Source: Pycnopodia helianthoides
Taxonomy: Eukaryota > Echinodermata > Asteroidea > Forcipulatida > Asteriidae
DNA length: 64,000 nucleotides
Direction of reading: 5' to 3'
Assembly (NCBI GenBank): GCA_032158295.1
Contig: CM063249.1
Location: 9,377,195-9,441,194 of the forward strand
Below are positions 25,008-38,046 of this stretch, in pieces. The translations under genes and the position numbers were made by a program. Positions within the stretch are counted from its first letter, which is position 1. Each line of letters begins with the position of its first letter. A model generated the notes under the pieces. It was not told the DNA's origin, made no database searches, and saw nothing but the letters and a program-made list of their open reading frames with translations.

Positions 25008-28005
25008 TTAAATATTAAACAAACAAAAAACCTAGTTTGCGTTAAAGCAACAATTCATGCCTACAATTCGCAAGGATCGACCTATTATGCTAGCTTATTT
25101 CCAGGAAACTTTAAGGTTTCGATTGTGTAATAGATTGTACTGAACAAACCAGAGCAGATACAAATGTCTGGCCTACTTGTGGCCTACTAGCTGACCAACC
25201 TGGGTCATACGTACTTCTTTTCCTGTATGGACTTCCTTGGTATTCCACAGACAAGCTAAATGTGGTACTCTGACCTGATTTCCACTCAATAAAAAAAGAA
25301 ATACACCGGAAAAGACTGTACTTTTTTTTTACAAGGGTCTAGGAAGTAATTTCATCCCAAATGAAACTTTGTATGAAGTGTTGTGACTAGCGTCGCCGAG
25401 ACAAATAAAGTAATTTCTTACCGACAATTAGGTCATTGGTTTTTTATTATTTGAGTTCATTCCCCTCGGGCAACTTTCACTCTGGTTGTCAACTGTTTCC
25501 TCTCCCCCCCCCCCCCCAATGATCAAGTCAGCATCGAGCATTATGTATGGTTTACTAAAAGACAAAATAACACATTGACAATGCCAGATATAAAAACACA
25601 TTTGTTTCTATTTATGGCGTAGCGTTGTTGCGGTACAACCACATCCCTTTAAATCCTGGGTGCAGGATGAACCCCTCAGACTGATTGTGTGTGGGCAGGT
25701 GACACACAGCTGTCACCAACATGATCACATGACCCCCATTGACAGAGGAGTGTATTGTGGGAAGGGTCATCCCAAAAGTCAATTGTATTTCCCACGGGTC
25801 AGGGGTCGCCCCAATGACCTTGTCAATTGACTACACAAGAGGTGGGTAGAATCCTAGAATCCTAGAGCCAGGAACAGACAGACCTCTGGTGTGCAAGCCA
25901 CAAAGCTAGCAGGCGCTAAGCATTCGATCACATCAGATCCTCGGATTATACCGGGAACCTAATACTTTTATAATATTTGCACAGTCCCTGGTGGTCTTTT
26001 TATGGTTAATATTCTGAAAAATCATCCCCACTGAAATAGAATTTATAAATAATTCTGACCGGAGAGCGATTTCATCAAGCAATTTTGCACAGCGAAAATA
26101 TTGGGAAGGAATGTTTTTTGGGAAGGAATGTTTTTTGGGAGTGCACACTTAAGAGTAGCAAATGATTATTTGTTTGGAGTTGCAACCAACATATTTTGTG
26201 CAGCACTTCTACAGTACAATGTGCTATACCTTACAGTTACAAGAGAAATCAGCGACTGCTAAACCCATCCACATCGGTATTCCAGTAAGTCAATCAGTAA
26301 TTTTCTTTCTTTTTAAAATTTGACGTTTTCACAGAAACACAGCACTATGTCTTGAAAAGACAATGAGCCATTGATCCTCCATTGGCAATTCTCTGCATGT
26401 GTATTCAGAAGCAAGCTACAAGAGAGCCCCCCCGCCCCCACCAAAAAAAAACCTCTCATAAACTGACGAGTTTTTCATCGATCTCTGAGCTGCCGTGATT
26501 CCTTATTTCTAATTGACTCTCAATTCAAGGTGACTTTGGACTGGGGGTCTCCTGAAGGGTAAACATTTGAGATGTTGGTCCGGAATCTAACGCCATTAGG
26601 ATGCAGTGAATAGATAAGGAAGGGATGGTGATCAAGTCTCCGCGAGAGGGGAACAATGGCAGGAGGAAGCCAAGAAGCGGAGAAGAAGAAGAAAAAAAAC
26701 GGAGCCACTCGGTGTCGACGATATAAATACGTTACGATAGAGTGCTGAGGTGTGTTTATTATCTATCACAATTGGTTAGCGGCCAGTCAGTTACTGCACA
26801 ATGCACCCAATCCGGAGGCAACCCATCCCGGAGCTTACCACAAATTTACCGTGACAGAGTATTCGGCGAGGAATCCTGGCGATAAATTGAAGAAAATAAC
26901 AATCCCAACTGATGAAGTAGGTTTTTTTTTTATTGTAACAACATGACACGAAAACAGAAGTAGATCCGCAATGAATTGGCCGTTCTTAATCAGAAAATGA
27001 TAAAGACTTAAACAGCTGATTTGTAAATAAATCCAAATGACAAATGTAATACACACGAATAAAACACCCATTGCCCGCCCCCCCCCCCCACATAAAAAAA
27101 CACTGTATAGATAGTGCCCTCCAAAGTTTTCAAAAATATTTCATTGCTAGACAGATTGTCAACGGATTTAAATAAGCAACCCCCTTTTTGGTTATTCTGC
27201 TAGGCAAAACAAATCATGCTTACAAACTCTGTAAAACCAAAGCCAATGCTACGGAATTTAAGGCATACAAATGATAAATTCCCTAAATTCCTTTGGAGGT
27301 TCCACGGTGCATCCCTACCTACCCCCCCCCCCCACCCTCACTTCATCACATCTGCCGTTCTCAACTGTGAAAATGCATTAGCGCAAGGTGTATCCCCCAC
27401 TGTGGTGACCCACCCCCCTTGTTAATTCACTCACATGATTGTGTTATCGCTCTACTTTTATCTCCAGTTTTTTTTTTCTTTCTTTCTTGGCTGCAGCACA
27501 TGGAGTCTTAATAAGCCATCTGTGCACCCTAGTGTGCTTCTGCGCACTGTACAGATGAAGACACTCGCTGCTATCAAATTATTAGTCTGCCGTTAAATTG
27601 AGTAAAAAAAAACCAAACAAACATTGAAGGAGACCTGACAGAAACCAAGATGAAATGACTATATCTGTCCATTAGACGCATAATTTACTTCGAGAAAAAC
27701 CAACTAGTGAGCAATAAACACAGGCTGATGACAGAAACGGTACTAATGTAATAAGCAAGATGGAGTTTAGTTGAGGGTACACAGGTATAAGGATTCGTAA
27801 CTTCAGCATTACATGACGCATACCATGACACCTTTAAATTTCAGCTGCAACTCCGTGATTTATTTTCTTAAAAAGCCCAGAAACTTTGGAACGGATCAAG
27901 CCTCTGCTTCTGTTGAGACACAACCCTGCTGTCTCAACAAATGACCCAAACTTTTCTTTTACAATCAACTAAACTTCACATTTATACCTTTGACGCACAG
28001 GGGGC
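25008..28005. other. Intronic stretch with C tracts and one short tandem duplication
   Basis: C tracts at 25504-25517 (14), 27078-27089 (12) and 27322-27333 (12). An exact 17-bp tandem duplication (GGGAAGGAATGTTTTTT) lies at 26103-26136. No coding region is supported. Confidence 0.55.
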
Positions 28006-28024
28006 GGGGGGGGGGGGGGGGGGG
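28006..28024. repeat. G19 homopolymer
   Basis: Nineteen consecutive G, with four or five more G just before a single interrupting C at 28005. The longest G run in the window. Confidence 0.97.
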
Positions 28025-28575
28025 ATGTTCTAGTCTATTTTGGTTTTTTAATATCTAGCATGAATTTTTTGTGGCAAAAGATCTTGACCGTGCAGCGGAT
28101 TAGCTAGCTCCAAAGCTCTACACAACTAATTAAAAAGAAGCACTGAAATTCCTCATCTTTCTCCCCTTCTCTTGACCCTGGTGATCTTGCTTCTGGCAAT
28201 GTTTTCTCGGTGAAAATTACTTCCTGGCAAAAGCTTGCACTCACTAGTTTTCATCAGCTAAGTTTTTTCTCTCATCCCTAACCCCGCTTTGACTTCTCTG
28301 AAAATACTGATCAGAACAAGGTTCATGTATTAAAGGAAAATTGCACTGCGCTTGGAACAGAGTTGCCATCTTGTTTTTAGATCAGAATAGAGTTACATTT
28401 TTCCTGAAATAACGATCACAATCACAATTGCTTAAGCAGACAATAGTTGTTTAATATTTCCGACTGAGCAAAAAATAAGCAGGAAACCTGTTGCAAATGG
28501 TATTGTGGTGGTTAACCTTTTTCTAATAAGCACAAGTTTTGTGCTTGCTTGTTCTTGTGCTCCATAAACTCGGGA

Positions 28576-28730
28576 CCTGGGCTCGATTTCACAAAGAGTT
28601 CAGACTGATCGTAACTGCAAATCCATCGCAGTTGCTTAGCAAATAGTGATGTCACAATACAAATCACTATGGTAATACTGATAATCATCTTAAGATGAAT
28701 CTTAGTGCTTTGTGAAATCGACCCTGGTAG
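28576..28730. mobile_element. MITE-like element, family B (copy 1)
   Basis: Terminal inverted repeats: left GCTCGATTTCACAAAG, right CTTTGTGAAATCGACC. The terminus matches the perfect hairpin element at 55197-55358. The interior is shorter of homology and not palindromic throughout. A CCTGG on both sides may be a short target-site duplication. Confidence 0.75.
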
Positions 28731-28734
28731 GAAA

Positions 28735-30469
28735 ATGAGATTTATATTAATTTGATAGAGACGTATTAATTTGTGCAAATATGGCACAAGGACCACTTCT
28801 CCTACTAGCCAGAGAGTGAAGACTACATCAGTACTGAGATGGGATTGGGTACAAGAAGAACAGTCATGACTCCAAATAATTCTGCAGGCCCGCTTTGTGT
28901 TTGTTCAGTGTGATTAGATTGTTGAGATGCGACACCAGACTGCCAAACTACATTTGCGTCAAAGTCATTGGTGCCTGTACACTGCCCGGTCAAACAGAGC
29001 ACATTCCTGTATTGGCCGTGTCCTGGATAAAGCCACTTTGGCTATGGCTACTGGCTGCAGAATAGGCCATGTCAGCAATCCGACCTTAGCCGAAGCCATG
29101 GTTTTGTGCGCGATTGAAGGGCAGGTACCAAGTCAGACTAAGTTTGTCGTCAACAGTTGACGAGTAAACAGCTAAAAATGAAAAGGTTTCTCATTTCAAA
29201 AAAAGTTTGACAAGATTTTTGACGAGTCTTTCACTCAGATTGGGTTCAAAGTACACTCAATTTTACAGGTGACAACACGTTTTATAGTAAATGGAGTTTT
29301 CAAAGCATTTGGCAGAATGCCGTGTGGCTGTATATGGTATGGAGCGAGAGGCGCCTTGTTAGAGAGTGTGCAACGAGGACACTTTTTGACTGAAGTTGTC
29401 TCAAGATGTTGGCACATCGGCGCCTTCACTGTAAGGCAATCTCCGCAAACACTTTTGAAACGCCAAATCCAGAAATCCTTCAGGTGGTGTTGGCAAACAT
29501 CCTGAAGAACGTGATAATGGCGTCAGAGGAGGTGATGGATATGAGATGCAACAAATAATCCAGGATGAACAGGGAAAAAATAGGCCAATCTGCTAACTTG
29601 TAAACACAAACCCAACATAGCAACTCAAACTTCCCCCCTTTTAATTTGCAGATAATTGATACGGTTCAAATCTACTGCGGACTTTAGTGCCGACAGTTCT
29701 ATGCAACCTATAAGCAAACTCATGAGGGCCAATACTGGAATGTACATGTATTCCGAGAGCTCTTGAACAACAAACTGAAATTCCGTGGAGTTTTTTTCCG
29801 GAAATTTGCCGAGTAATTCAGATAGCCAAGGGAGGCCAATGTTATAGTGAGGGGCTTTGAAATTCAACCCGCGCTTGGTTTATGTACCGACCAATTTAAG
29901 AATGGGGCAGTTGTAGAAGGGGTTAATGAACATGACGGAAGTCATGTTCACCAAGACCAATCCACTGCAAGTATAATAGGATTCACCTGTGTAAAGTTAC
30001 TATCACTGTGGACACCAATCAACCTTGCTACAGGAAATACATGGCATGTATAAGCAATCACAAGTAAGATCACCGCATCACCGAGAGACAGAGACAGAGA
30101 GAGAGAGAAGAGAGTAGAGAACAGAATCTAAAACAAGAGCACCCAGCTGCCTGTGGGTATGTGTAAATACCCACACCTGCTGGACGTGGCTTTTTGTATG
30201 CTCAGTAATTGAGGATCACAGAGGGAAAAAAACTGTCTTGACATGGAGGCGATGGACAGTTCTCGGGGTCTGCTGAGAATGTCAGCAAGCATATTTGGTT
30301 GAAATACTGCCACTTACACCATGGCGAAAGGGTCACATAGAGTTAAGCCATGACAGCTGAGAAGTGTTGCCCCTTTTCTAGATCAAGTTATATTATTTGG
30401 TTTTTACCCAAACACCAATGTATGTAAAGCACTGCTTTCCCCGAGTCCTGTGAAAAAAAAATCCCAAGC
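28735..30469. other. Unique-looking intronic stretch
   Basis: 28880-29520 is moderately GC-rich and stop-poor but I recognise no protein in it. A GA-rich simple repeat lies at 30085-30121. No gene is supported. Confidence 0.45.
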
Positions 30470-30550
30470 ACGTTACTCGGGTGGGATTCAAACCCACAAC
30501 CCTTGCCATTCTAGAGCAGATGTCTTACCAACTACACAACCGAGATTGCC
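30470..30550 (-). mobile_element. tRNA-derived SINE head
   Basis: The minus strand has an A-box-like GTTGTGTAGTTGG (30528-30540) and a B-like GGTTTGAATCC (30484-30494) at tRNA spacing. It is related to 7668-7710 through the sequence around the B box. It is degraded relative to a true tRNA. Confidence 0.65.
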
Positions 30551-31981
30551 CGTAGCTAGAGGCAGTTCGAATCCTATACTTTAGCAGTGGGTACCGCAAC
30601 AATTGAATAGATGGTAAATTTGCATTGGGGATCAAGTTACTTCTGTTGGGTATTGGGGTTGAATGTGAAACCTCCTTGTTAATGTTATAACAAGAAGATA
30701 GGTCACCTGAAAACGTTGATTAACTTGTTCCCATCAAGTCTCCCTAGTAAGCTGTAAATGTCAAGGTCAACACCTACAATGTGAACTAAGAGTCATGGCA
30801 CTATAATGTGCGTTTTGAAGATGGCTTCCACATGTATTGCAGCCCCTACTCCAAGACACACATGTGTACAATTTCAGGTGTTAATCACATGCAACCACAA
30901 CTTGTAATAATTTTCCCTAAACCTCAACCCAAGACCACAAACCATGCCAAGGGCAAATGCACTACACATGTACAGACACCCCCCCCCCTGTTTAACCACT
31001 CCTCCATGGTTTAACCATAGAGACTGAACCATAAGTGGTTTAACTCAACAGTATTTTCCTTTCAATGTAATCTTCTTCTACGACTACTCGGAGGCAGTTT
31101 TAAACAACAACAAAAATGTCCTTGCATTTTACTTCAAATAAGCCGTGTTTATCACGAACCAATGTTAAACAGAAATCCCAGAGCTGACTAAATACGCTGG
31201 GTGCACTTCAGTTCAAAAACCAAAAAAGGGTATTTTCATGCATTTTTTTTTTTTGCAGATACCTCAGACAGGTTCACGAAAACCCCCCAAAAGAGAGATT
31301 TCAAAATGCACACTTGGCTTCCTGTGGTGGTTCAGGCAAGCAGTCTCTGGTACCCATGGCGATATAATTGGACACCAGGCCTCCATATGGTGCGTATGAA
31401 ACCATAGCAGGCAAGTTTCAATGTCAAAGCTGTAGGCGAAAGCCCCAGCTAGGGGTAAGAGATATGAAACTTGAGGTCCAGCCTCGCAGTAGGGGGCGCC
31501 CAAAAAAAACAGCCACAAACAACGTCTGGGGTAGAATTCCGTCTGAAAAACATCTTGGGTAGATAAGGGAACCTGACCCAAGCCCGGCCGTCGATGCATA
31601 CGCACTTTCGAAATGGGAAGCTTGCATCGAAACAAAATCATATTTTGTCAATTGAAGAAATTGTAGACAAATGTTGGGATTATTGTTATTAACGCACCGT
31701 GTATGTTTCCGAAGAAAAATCAAAGTCTGCTAGAGCATGACTGATGGAACTGATAATTGGAAATTCTAGCTGAAAGCAATCATTCCTTGATCATGTCCAC
31801 CGAGTTTCATCTACCATCGTAACTGCATGAACTGTATGTGCAGAGAGGGTCATGTCACGCAATAGACTGTTGGTAAATGTAAAACGAGAGTTGTGCATGC
31901 CACATGGAAACATTTACCGGCATTTTACCCATGCTTTGCATCTCATCAACAGATCCCACGCAGACCACACAGATTCTAGAC
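30551..31981. other. Intronic stretch, no supported gene
   Basis: 31264-31723 is open in two minus-strand frames and has a strong plus-strand acceptor-like tract ending TTTTTTTGCAG at about 31258. No recognisable domain is encoded in any frame. Confidence 0.4.
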
Positions 31982-32374
31982 TTAAAGGAACATTACAGAA
32001 TTGGTTTTTGCTAACAAAACAGTTGCTGGCAGTGTAAGCACTTTATGTAATCCACCACATACATAAACTGACAAACCTGTAGAAGTTTGAGATCGATCGG
32101 CCATCTGGGTCACGAGAAAATAGTGAAAAAACGATCACACATTTGCATGAAATCATATAGATTCAACAAATGAATAAAACGCTCACTGAGCGATAAACTC
32201 CAATCAGAAAATTCGTTTTTTCATTTCTCATCAAGTATGGCATTTCAGACAGAAATATTTTAAGGGATGTTTTCTACTATCATCATCATTAGACCGTGTA
32301 AGTTTTATGTAAATCTGTGATCAAAAGTATATTTTACAAGTTTTTTTCTTACCAATTCTGTAATGTTCCTTTAA
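31982..32374 (-). mobile_element. MITE-like element, TTAAAGG family (copy 2, complete)
   Basis: Starts TTAAAGGAACATTACAGAAT and ends with its near-perfect complement ATTCTGTAATGTTCCTTTAA, giving terminal repeats of about 24 bp bounded by TTAA. In reverse complement the interior matches 47794-48134 (TTTTCACTATTTTCTCGTGAC, TCAAACTT, ACAGGTTTGT). No coding capacity. The TTAA ends fit piggyBac-type target sites, which is an inference. Confidence 0.8.
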
Positions 32375-32748
32375 AGGCAAAGTATACCTTTGGTTTTTGG
32401 AACCGTTCGGATGTTTTAATCCTATATAAATGTAGACATATACAATAAAACCAACCTGTGAAAATTTCATTTCAATAGTGGGTAGTGTTTTTGAGATATC
32501 GCTGAAAATCTGGAGCGATTCTGCCCACGCAGGAAGAATAATCCGTAATTGGAATACACAATCTGAGAAACGTTTCATGCATGAAACAACTCTCAGATTG
32601 TTTTGAATCACTCTCTCTAAAACCACTTTCCTTAGAAGGGAATCGTTTCTCAAATGCTACACATTATCCACAGCTGCAGCGCTTCTTACGGAGTAAGTTT
32701 TTATGGTCATGAATTTTTGGAGTAATTACCAAAGGTATACCCTGCCTT
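32371..32748 (-). mobile_element. MITE-like element, GTATACC family C (copy 1)
   Basis: Ends carry AAAGTATACCTTTGGT and ACCAAAGGTATACCCTG as terminal inverted repeats. In reverse complement it matches 37469-37779 and 48131-48497 through ACTCCAAAAATT, TGACCATAAA, CAGCTGTGGA, GAGAAACGATTCCCTTC and TATTCCAATTAC. It directly abuts the previous element, sharing TTAA at 32371-32374. Confidence 0.85.
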
Positions 32749-35700
32749 CAACAAACAGAAAGCATGTAGGCAAGGACAGCTAAATACTCCCAGCAATTGT
32801 GCATGTGGACTACTGTTTGTGGGTTTTTTTCTGACAGAGGCTTTCATAAGTTGGCCTCTGTTAGTGATGTTTGCTCGTCTTGCATTCTGCCACTAACGAG
32901 ACATTTTAAAACCAACTCAAGGCTGGTGCTGATTTTAACTCAAAGAATCCGTATCTGGGATTGGTCAATATTTCCTCAAGTATCGCACCCAAAAATTACC
33001 ACAATAGAAAACAAATCCTTGAAGTCACACCTGTAGGGTACAAAACTAGAGAATATTGCATCAGACCACAGGATGGTACTACTGCAGTACACAAGGCTGG
33101 CAAATTTACTTTTAACTGACTAGGTCACATTTCAACAACAATGTCAGATATTCTTCCCTCCACAACTAAGTTTAAAACACACTGTACTGACAAGATACAA
33201 ACGGTAAAGCAAGTACATGTAATTCTACAACTCAAAGTGCATCTTCAACAAATTATAACTTAGTTAAAAAGTTTCCATCACAAGTGGATTCAGAAAATTA
33301 CAATTTTCTTGATGTCTGCATGAATGGAATTGATTTGACATATAAACAATAGACGTAAAAGTGATTTTTTTGTTTTCAGTTTGATGGGTGTTGACTACTC
33401 CTGCTGTGCACTTCTATTCTTTCTTATGACATCCACTCCAGTATTTTTTTGCAAATGTCAGCATCCGTTGCAATCACCGTGACGATCAATTGCAAGCGGC
33501 CACTGGCTAATGCCAGGTAATAGCAAAGTAATTTTGCCCAGGCTAGGGGGTCAGCGGAGAGCGCGGCTCTGTGTGTGGATCAGCGAGCGACGTAAATGTC
33601 AGGGTGTTTTTTCTCCGTCTTCCTGATGTGATATTTTTCAATTTGGAACTGGAATGAGGTACCGTCCTCGGCCCTCTCTCCCCCAATGTCTAAAGGCTTG
33701 TGTGGATCTTTTGGGCACTGCTCCGTAAGAGTCCAATTTTAATCATGGACTGCTGAGTTAGAAGTGGTCTCAAAAATATGGGCATTATTTAGGGGGGTTT
33801 ACTCAGGAATCCTATCTATGCTGAGATTCTAATTCAGACACTTTGTTTGTACCCCCCTTTCTTAAGTGCAATTAAGCCTTTTTAAGCGAGAGAAAATAGA
33901 TGTAAATTCCGAGGATAGGTTCCAATTTGTATATTAAATTTGGAAATGCCACGCACCACAAACCCTAGCGGCAAGTCTATCCAAACATCATTAATACTTA
34001 TTTGACAATTAGGAATTTGTGTAAGTCTTGTGGGAGTTGCGGACGGTACGCCTGTGATGATAAGCTAATAAGGCATCTGCATAAATACGCCTCTCTCCGA
34101 ACCAGGGCTGCGTAGGTGTACCCTCAAATCACAATAAAAACGTGCATGATGTCATTTTGAAAATGAAAAGACAACAATGCTGGCAAAGACAGCCGAGTGT
34201 TGTACTGTATTAAAAAACACGACCGCCGAATGCAAAAGATGTTACATTGTGTACACCACCCAGAATTTCATAGCTCACACACCCTTTAGAAAAACAAGAC
34301 GTAATGCAGTTTTTTTTCTCTGTGAACAAATCTCATGGACAGGCCTCACACTTAATGAAGAACAGTCCCTATGCCATAATATTATGATTGTACGCCTCTT
34401 GTAAAAGTCTTAATTGAATGTGACCTTCTTGTATTATTTGAAAGGTAGACTGTTTGTTAGCAGAGGGTCACCTCTGTACAATGTAAACAGACACACACAA
34501 AGGAAGAGATACATCAGGCAGCCCTTTGTCAAAACTATCAACAAGCTGTTTTCTTTGACAAACCTCATTCCAAAACGAATCTTTTTCTTTACATAAATCA
34601 AAAATATGTTTTTTCTCTCTCTTTTTTGGATGCAAACCCTCCTTGGCAAAGCTGCCTTCAATTGCATCATGCAATCAGGGAGATTTTGTGCAACAATCAG
34701 GGAGATATTTATAACTACATTCGACACAATGGGGAAAAAGTTTCCATAATCAGGGAGACTTTCAAATTTGTTCATCAGAACATGGAAAGATTGGTTTCTT
34801 TTCAGGGAACTTTCTGCAGAATCAGGGAGAGTTGGCAGCTATGCATTACCCACCTCAAAATGATTGAATTCTTATATATTTGAAGAGACACAACCAATCC
34901 ACTATCAAAACAATTTCATTGAATTTGTCTTTTCCAAACAATGCTTCCTTGGAAATAATACAAACAAATATATACAAAAGTTGATGTCCACCTCGGTCCG
35001 ACTCACAAAAGAAAGTCATCCAATCCATTTCACTGGGGGTTAATTGTTGTTTGCACGTACGGAGCACATAACTCAATTTCTGCCGATTCCCCACACTGGC
35101 TAGCAGCATTATACGTGCAGTTAAACCAATGGATCACTTCTTTTAGATAAAGAGAAGGAAAATTCCCGCAGGGAGATTTTGATCTAGCCTGCGTATTTTT
35201 TTGTCTTCCTTTTTTTGTTTTTGAAGCCATCAGCTGTATCCATTATTTAAGAAAATACCTGAATTGAGTCTCACTATAAAGAAACTTTAACATTTAAGGA
35301 GAGACAGACTTTAGAAAAAGACAAAACAAAACTGAGAAATTCTGCTAGATGCATTTTCATAACATGAATCAAGAGAGCAAACCAGGCATGTCATGTTTGT
35401 CTCTCCAAATCAAAGAAATAACATCAGTTTAATTTCAGCGACAGACCTTCGGGCAGTTCGCTCATTCACTTCTCGATACTCTTTTCCGACAGTGTTTTTC
35501 AAGGGTTTTATTTTATTTTATAGAGTTGGCTAAATACAGTCAACCACCTTCCCAAGGTCAGCCCAGTCATTTCTGCTCCAAGAATTAATTTGACATTGTT
35601 AGAAACTCTCACCCCCGAAATGAAGAGGCAGATAAAGGTGTGCAGTGCTAGCCAGCTGCCTCCCTAGATACGCTACACGCCAAACCTAAGAGAGTACAAG

Positions 35701-36591
35701 CGATGATGGTCGCAGCATCGTCTCATCTACGCTATGATGTTGATCAATGCTAAATGATCCACCGGGACTCATCCAAACCATTAATGGCCAATTTTTTTGT
35801 CAAAGTAATTTTTTTTTTTTTTTTTTTCCTTCTTCTTCTTCTTCTTTGGTTGGGGGGGAGGAGGTTTGTCATAATTGTCTTGCGTGTGTACGGGTAATGT
35901 CTGATTGGAAGCTTGATGGTACAATGGGGGATTATAAAATGCTGCTCTTGTACCTAAAGTCAAGACCAATCTGGCGAAAAAACATTTAACAGTGAGCTGA
36001 AAAGGTAAAAAAGGTTCACTGATTTGCTCAAAAGATCAATATCCAATTACGCATCAACATCCAATTAAGCCATTAACATTTTCTCCGCATGTACGCCTTT
36101 TAAACCACAATTTAAAACGTACATTATCAAATGAACACAAGAACCGTGCTGATAAGAAGCTAACAACAATTTTTCTGCAACTGGGATAAGCTGGACAAAT
36201 TCTATCAAATCCCTGCCCCTCTTTGTGCCCCATCGGTTTCATCAAGACTCCATAATTTTAATGGATTCAGTACTGAATGGACAGTCTGCTTGACATGCAT
36301 GCAAATCTTTATCTAAGCTCATGTTTTGGTGTTTGAAGAACCATATGCTGAGGACTCTTGTCGGGGAAAAAAAAAATTACCTCAAAAACCAATCAGGATA
36401 TTATTTTGTTCGAAACCACTTTCTCACGCTGCGAGTAGAAACAAAACTGCACCTACATGTATCGACATTCAGTTTCTGCCTGATTTGGATTAAGACGTAT
36501 GAACTAATCCCAGATTTTTCTGATTCCATCATAGCATATTCTGTATCCATCAAAGCCATATTTCTCCTCGCTGCACGCACAGCGTTCCCCA
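32749..36591. other. Intronic stretch with a degenerate short-repeat patch
   Basis: The exact 11-mer AATCAGGGAGA occurs four times, at 34673, 34695, 34748 and 34820, with a related copy near 34798. A T19 run followed by (CTT)n lies at 35809-35847. 33440-33640 and 34010-34110 are relatively GC-rich unique blocks that could be regulatory. No gene is supported. Confidence 0.45.
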
Positions 36592-36619
36592 CCCCCCCCC
36601 CTCTCTCTCTCTCTCTCTC
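36592..36619. repeat. C10 tract and (CT)n microsatellite
   Basis: Ten C followed by about nine CT units. The 101-codon minus-strand frame with an RERERER string is an artefact of this repeat. Confidence 0.95.
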
Positions 36620-37042
36620 CCTGTTACATTTTTTTCCTATATTGATCAATGTAATGCACTGGATCAGTGGTTCATACTTGTGCCCTACATTGATACGGGA
36701 CTGCACCTAGTTATGCACGCTGAGCAGTCACTCGAAGATGCTCCCGATCTAATGCAGATGGCTACCGAGGACGAGGTCAGATAATAATAACATTTTATAA
36801 AGCACGCTATTCCCTCAAACACTAAAGAGGGTTTGTTCATAGCAAAACCTGTCTATTTATGCAGTCACTAGCTCGGCTTGCCCAGTCAAAGAGGTGAATT
36901 AAATTAAACAACACAATATAAAGGGGATCCGCACACATTCTGGACTTCTACTCTGAATATGAAATTCACTTCTGCGTTCTTTGTAGCATTTAGAAGTCAC
37001 TATTTGCATGGCTGTATTAAAATCCTTCAATCTCAGCTCTTG

Positions 37043-37207
37043 GCCTAATTTCATAGAGCTTAAATAAGCACAAAATGCAACAAAACATGAAACCATTTTG
37101 CATACCAGAATAAGGTTACCAGCCAAACTGCCTTGCCATATGTACCACTTGTGATTGGTTTCTTGATAAATGTTGCTAAGCAGAAATTTGTTTTTTTGCT
37201 TTTGCTA
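37043..37207 (+). mobile_element. MITE-like element, family A (copy 2, right end missing)
   Basis: Left end CTAATTTCATAGAGCTTAAA. The interior has CATACCAGAATAAGGTTACC and CTTGTGATTGGT, matching 61758-61943. It ends after TTGCTTTTGCTAG without the right terminal repeat. Confidence 0.7.
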
Positions 37208-37340
37208 GATGACGTTGGCCCCTGGTTGTATTAACTCTTGTACCACTATACAAAGTCGACAACTTGGTCTCCCAGATTGTACCAATGACATCAACACACA
37301 TATTGGGGGCACTTCACCACAAACGCCCAGCCCTATTTTA

Positions 37341-37454
37341 GGGCTGTTTTATAACCCTAAGGGAAAAGGGTTCTACCACGGAGCACGCTGGTACCAAAGT
37401 GACAATGCTGTCTAGACCACCATACACAACACCTCAATCAAGCCCTGTATAGCT
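37341..37454. repeat. 115-bp direct repeat H, left copy
   Basis: Closely matches 37932-38046 over its length, with the last 45 bp (GTCTAGACCACCATACACAA and on to CCCTGTATAGCT) nearly identical. A family C MITE (37469-37779) lies between the two copies. Confidence 0.85.
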
Positions 37455-37468
37455 TGTTGGGTCATGTT

Positions 37469-37779
37469 TAAGGAGAGGGTATACCTTTTGGTAAATACTC
37501 CAAAAATTAATGACCAAAGAAATTTACTTGGTAAAAAAAACACTGCAGCTGTGGACAATGCATAACATTTTTTTGAGAAACGATTCCCTTCTAAGCGATG
37601 TGGTTTTAGAGAAAGAGATTCAAACAATTTTCAATCTGAGAAACGTTTCATGATGAACCGTTTCAACGATTGTGTATTCCAATTACAGATTATTCTTCCT
37701 GCTTGGACATAACCGTCGCACCAGAATTTCATTCTTTTCATTTCATGGTTCCTAAAAACCAAAGGTACACTTTGCCTTT
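37469..37779 (+). mobile_element. MITE-like element, GTATACC family C (copy 2)
   Basis: Begins TAAGGAGAGGGTATACCTTT and ends AACCAAAGGTACACTTTGCC. The interior shares ACTCCAAAAATTAATGACCA, CAGCTGTGGA, GAAACGATTCCCTTCTAAG and CAATCTGAGAAACG with the other two copies. It lacks an intact TTAA at the right end and has an internal deletion relative to copy 1. Confidence 0.85.
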
Positions 37780-37931
37780 GTACACAAATGGTACTAAAAC
37801 AACATTGCAAGCCAATTTCTACAGCCGATTTCACTTAAAATTGTCTGGTGTTAACTGTGATGTTGTCTTTTACTTTTTCACAAACATCTAGTTCTCGTGG
37901 TGTCACCAAAATTTCAATGTCTAGTTTTTAT

Positions 37932-38046
37932 GGCCCGTCTTTAAACCCTGTGGGAAAGAAGGTTCTAACCCCAAGCACACTGGTACCACAGTGACAATGC
38001 AGTCTAGACCACCATACACAACGCCTCAATCAAGCCCTGTATAGCT
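37932..38046. repeat. 115-bp direct repeat H, right copy
   Basis: Second copy of the 37341-37454 sequence, 591 bp away in the same orientation. The flanking sequences differ, so this is not a simple segmental duplication of the whole neighbourhood. Confidence 0.85.

Noticed and set aside
30470..30550. tRNA gene
   Set aside because: B box and A box are imperfect and the stems do not pair as a functional tRNA.
31264..31723. Musashi C-terminal exon
   Set aside because: Two minus-strand frames are open, but none matches the Musashi C-terminal region and no fitting splice sites are seen.
36401..36706. Frame with an RERERER string
   Set aside because: Generated by the (CT)n microsatellite.
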